A stretch of DNA of 64,000 nt from Glebionis coronaria (Eukaryota > Streptophyta > Magnoliopsida > Asterales > Asteraceae). Where the stretch lies: the NCBI GenBank assembly GCA_025667525.1, contig CM046874.1, positions 286,828,129 through 286,892,128 on the forward strand, in the 5' to 3' direction. The notes under the pieces are model-generated. The model had not been told where the DNA came from, made no database searches, and worked only from the letters and a program-made list of their open reading frames with translations. The position numbers and the translations under genes were made by a program. Below, in pieces: positions 61,256 through 64,000 of this stretch. The first letter of the stretch is position 1; each line of letters starts with the position of its first letter.

Positions 61256-61828
61256 TGATGACGTATAGTCCCCAACCAGGTCAGGAACCCGGCCCACGTG
61301 TACTACCCGTATCCGGCCCATCACAGATGGGAGGGAATAATGTCATTCAAGCTTATGGGCTTGAATGAACAGTAACCGCACACATGTGTGCGGCCCACGG
61401 CCTGGCGCGACCGACATAGGGTTAGACAGAATCATATTCTGTCTAGGAATAGGTTTACCCCAAAAGAGGAGGATATTCACTACCATAATTAGAAGATAAC
61501 AATCATTCTAATTATGATAGTTATCCTTGCCTTGGGGCCAAAGTATCAGTGGCAGCCCACTAGGGTTCCACTGCCTATAAAAGGAACCCCCAAGGGTTCC
61601 ACAAAGGTATTACGCTTTATACTCTCAATTCACATAAACCTTAACCGATTACTTACTCTCACGCTGGAGTCTAATCGTGGGAAACATTCCCACGGTAAGC
61701 CTAACGCGTGCTGTTTAGTGTGCAGGATCCCAACCAAACGATTCACTTGGTGCAGGAGCCGGAGCCCAGCCAACCTGAATTAAGCCTAATTCGGGTCTAG
61801 CAAGGATCACCCAACTTTTGCATCAACA
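61256..61828 (+). repeat. 3' LTR of the Tat element
   Basis: 573 bp, same ends as 50895-51467 with about 13 substitutions, mostly transitions. TATA box at 61576. After GCATCAACA the sequence leaves the element without a PBS. Confidence 0.92.
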
Positions 61829-62258
61829 AGCACAGCAATGAACCGCGGCGAACCCCCAGACGACCTATCTAAGATTAGGGGGGAGATCCTCAATAGTCAT
61901 GACCCTTTCACTCTTCCACGGACTGATACATGTACCGAATGATCATACGGGAAAGTTGACTCCTGGTTCTGGAACCTGGGGGGTTGCTCCGAGAAATCCT
62001 TTCTTTCTCGTCCACTCAGGGTGGTGCGGACACACCTGCATGGATTACAGCTGACAGTTACAAGAATGGTGGGGAAGTTAACAGTACCCGACGACATTCA
62101 GGGATGGATGTAGACCCATCGGGCAGGGATAATCATTCCGGTCCTGGGAGAGGTGGCGACCATTCTCAAGAACAAAAAAGACTGAGCTGAGGGGAAGCCC
62201 TATGACTCACTGAAACGACGGCAGGAGGAAATAAGTGCACTAGTTGAGAGGCAGCGTA
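61829..62258 (+). other. Probable continuation of nad1 intron 4 beyond the Tat element
   Basis: 430 bp of moderate GC with no open gene. One plus-strand frame near its end reads PYDSLKRRQEEISALVERQR, which could be a maturase-like start region or part of a Gag coiled coil. Composition resembles the left organelle block, and the position is where the rest of the split intron would be expected. I cannot confirm homology by eye. Confidence 0.45.
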
Positions 62259-64000
62259 TTGTCTTAAAAGCAAATAATCTAGACTTCTAATCTTATTAGC
62301 CGCATTAATTTCCATTTCATTCTTCTTAGACTCGAGTAATTCAAAATCCGTTTGAAGTTTTTGAAAATTAGTGACCACTAACTCTTTTTCTTTAAGTTCA
62401 TTAGAAAGATTTGCTCTTAAGGTTTCAATTTCTTGCAAATGACCCATTTGTTTGTTTCGAAAATGATCATATTCGGGATTTGTTAGAACACTAGACGAAG
62501 GAACTAATTCCAAAGTTTGAACTTTCTCGTTGCATAAGGCAAGCTCATCAGACAAATTCTTAGTCTTAGCTAGGGTTTCTAAGAGTGCAGCATTCATTTG
62601 GCTAAGTAATGTAGCAGGAACCATGACCAAATCTTGTTGAGCAGGAGTATGCGTATGCGAAATGGCTCCCGGTTGTGATTCACTCAAAGTCTGGGGACTC
62701 ACATTGATATTACTATCATTGATTGTCTTCTCATTTGAAAGACTCACCACCGAAGACTCATTCGAATCAGCACTCTCTTGCACAACTTGATGTGGTTGAA
62801 TACTAGTATCAGTGGTATTATCAATGGTATTAATAAGTACCTCAGATCTTTTTTCTGGCCCTAAGCTGGAGATAGTTGCCATAAGAGCTGCCAGTGCAGA
62901 TTGAAGTTCATCACAGTCTGAATCATACGCATCAAGATCATATGCTTGGTATGCTGCATTCTGTGTGGTGACAACGTCTTGTTCAGCAATCCCTGGATCA
63001 GCAAGAAATGCAAGCTCCTCTTCATCAAGTTCCCTTCCTTGTGCCTGAGCGTTTACCAGATAAATCTTCTCTGCAAACCATTGACCATCCCTTCTCCTCT
63101 TGGGTTTTTTGCAATCCCTGGACATGTGACCTTCTTCCTTACAATTGTAGCATGTAATCATTCTCAACTTGCCTGTAGAATTAGCCCGTGGAGGAGTGTT
63201 GACCATTGGGGCAGGATTGATCGTGCGTGCATTGGTGGTTGATGTAGTAGGTCTCCCCTGATATGGTTGAATAGGTTGAACCATTACCCTGCCATTCTCA
63301 ATAGTAGCTTGTTGGCGAGAATTGGATGAATTCCTCAGCTGATTGTTAGTAGGAGCTGGTCCTCTAAATCCTCGTTTGCTTAAAGTCCTTGTGAGATAAG
63401 CAGACATAGTGGCTAACACTTCAACTAGGTCAGTTCCTTGTTTGAATTCAGGAATGGGGACTTCATCATTATCACAATACAGTGCTTGGTCATGTTGAGC
63501 TGCATAAGCACTAGAAGGAACACTCATGTGGTCAGAGTAGCTTGATGGATATGCTGCATTCTCTTGATAAGAAGAATATGAAGACTGAGCATAAGGTGCA
63601 ATGCTTGCTGGGTGAGGTTGTGAAGCATATTGTGATGAAGGTGCATTAAACCGATATTGTTGCTGATGTGAGGTGGGTGGTTGCGGTAGAATCGAATATT
63701 GGGGGAAGCTTGGTGTCATGTAAGGTGATGGATGATAGGCTTGGTGTCCCAAAATATAAGGAGTGTTGTTGTGTGACAAGCTTGGTTGATTCGCCATCAA
63801 TGCTAAAGAATTAGGGTACATACCTCGAGGCGAACGGTGCATGATCACATGTTTCTCATGCTGCTGAAGAAAAGCATAGAGTTGATCCAAATTGCACTTA
63901 TGAAAATCCGTGGTTAACTTAACATCGGTAATATACTCACCCCATTCAGCTTGAGGTAAAGTATTCAAAAACTTGGTGTTAACCTGGAATGGAGCAATCA
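62259..64000 (-). CDS. Ty1/copia Gag, N-terminus outside the window, C-terminus cut
   Basis: Open on the minus strand from the window edge to about 62262, where copia homology ends at LDYLLLRQ. It then runs into foreign sequence to a stop at 62166. At the edge it reads FQVNTKFLNTLPQAEWGEYI, DVKLTTDF and LDQLYAFLQQHEKH, typical of the copia Gag (UBN2-like) domain. A Gln/Pro/Tyr-rich stretch follows, then a CX2CX4HX4C zinc knuckle (CYNCKEEGHMSRDC), the motif LDEEELAFLADPGI, an acidic segment and a coiled coil. This Gag binds and packages element RNA. Undamaged for 580 residues, so a younger copy than the one at 30-36 kb. Confidence 0.9.

Larger units (their letters stand above)
50895..61828 (+). 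mobile_element. Tat-lineage Ty3/gypsy retrotransposon with antisense gene
   Basis: LTRs 50895-51467 and 61256-61828 (573 bp each, no length difference), PBS, gag, pol, then a region coding on the opposite strand, then a G-rich purine tract. I count about 13 substitutions between the LTRs (about 2%). RT, two RNase H-type domains and integrase are recognisable but pol is broken in the integrase. There is no perfect target duplication: gtaag on the left, against acaag if the LTR ends at TCA or agcac if it ends at ACA. Confidence 0.92.

Overview
The window reads as nuclear DNA of a flowering plant. It is almost entirely nested LTR retrotransposons, plus one long block of mitochondrial origin; I recognise no ordinary nuclear host gene. 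The copia Gag and Athila-type Gag-protease proteins resemble those common in Asteraceae, but that placement is an inference of moderate confidence. A true mitochondrial genome is unlikely: full LTR elements with target duplications surround the organelle block, and most of its genes are broken.

Left third (1-29.4 kb), nested insertions. The oldest visible piece is the 3' end of a plus-strand Athila-type Ty3/gypsy element (Athila-2: integrase tail 24206-24429, 3' UTR, LTR from 26417). A minus-strand chromovirus-like Ty3 element is inserted in its pol: 5' LTR 20770-24205, PBS 20755-20766, dead interior 15322-20769, and a 3' LTR split into 14489-15321 and 1-2131. A very young Athila-type element (Athila-1, 2132-14488, TSD accac) sits in that 3' LTR. 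It has 3.0-kb LTRs and one intact 1111-residue Gag-protease ORF, but no reverse transcriptase or integrase.

Middle (29.4-39.7 kb). A decayed minus-strand Ty1/copia element (pol and part of gag, 30238-35935) abuts the 3' LTR of a third, minus-strand Athila-type element (Athila-3, LTR about 35940-37818, 3' UTR to about 39730). That LTR carries a 25-copy interspersed array of a TCCGGA-centred motif and a perfect 12-bp inverted repeat beside its TATA box.

Organelle block (39.75-50.9 kb). Angiosperm mitochondrial DNA with rpl16 (frameshifted), sdh4 overlapping cox3 (one stop), atp8 (in-frame deletion), rps12 (one stop), nad3 (open), and a group II intron 3' end joined to nad1 exon d and the start of the next nad1 intron. 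Genomic C is still present at sites normally edited in RNA, so transfer was DNA-mediated. A Tat-lineage Ty3 element (50895-61828) interrupts the nad1 intron, and the 430 bp beyond it (61829-62258) may be the rest of that intron.

The Tat element has 573-bp LTRs, a broken gag-pol with two RNase H-type domains, and on the opposite strand a four-exon gene with its own TATA box. I could place three canonical GT-AG introns in that gene. The window ends in the open gag of another minus-strand copia copy (62259-64000).

The most novel signals are small RNA/DNA structures shared by the three Athila-type copies: a duplicated 29-nt stem-loop element with a covarying base pair, a hairpin between PPT-like tracts, LTR-terminal hairpins, and a U5 end that differs between otherwise almost identical LTRs.
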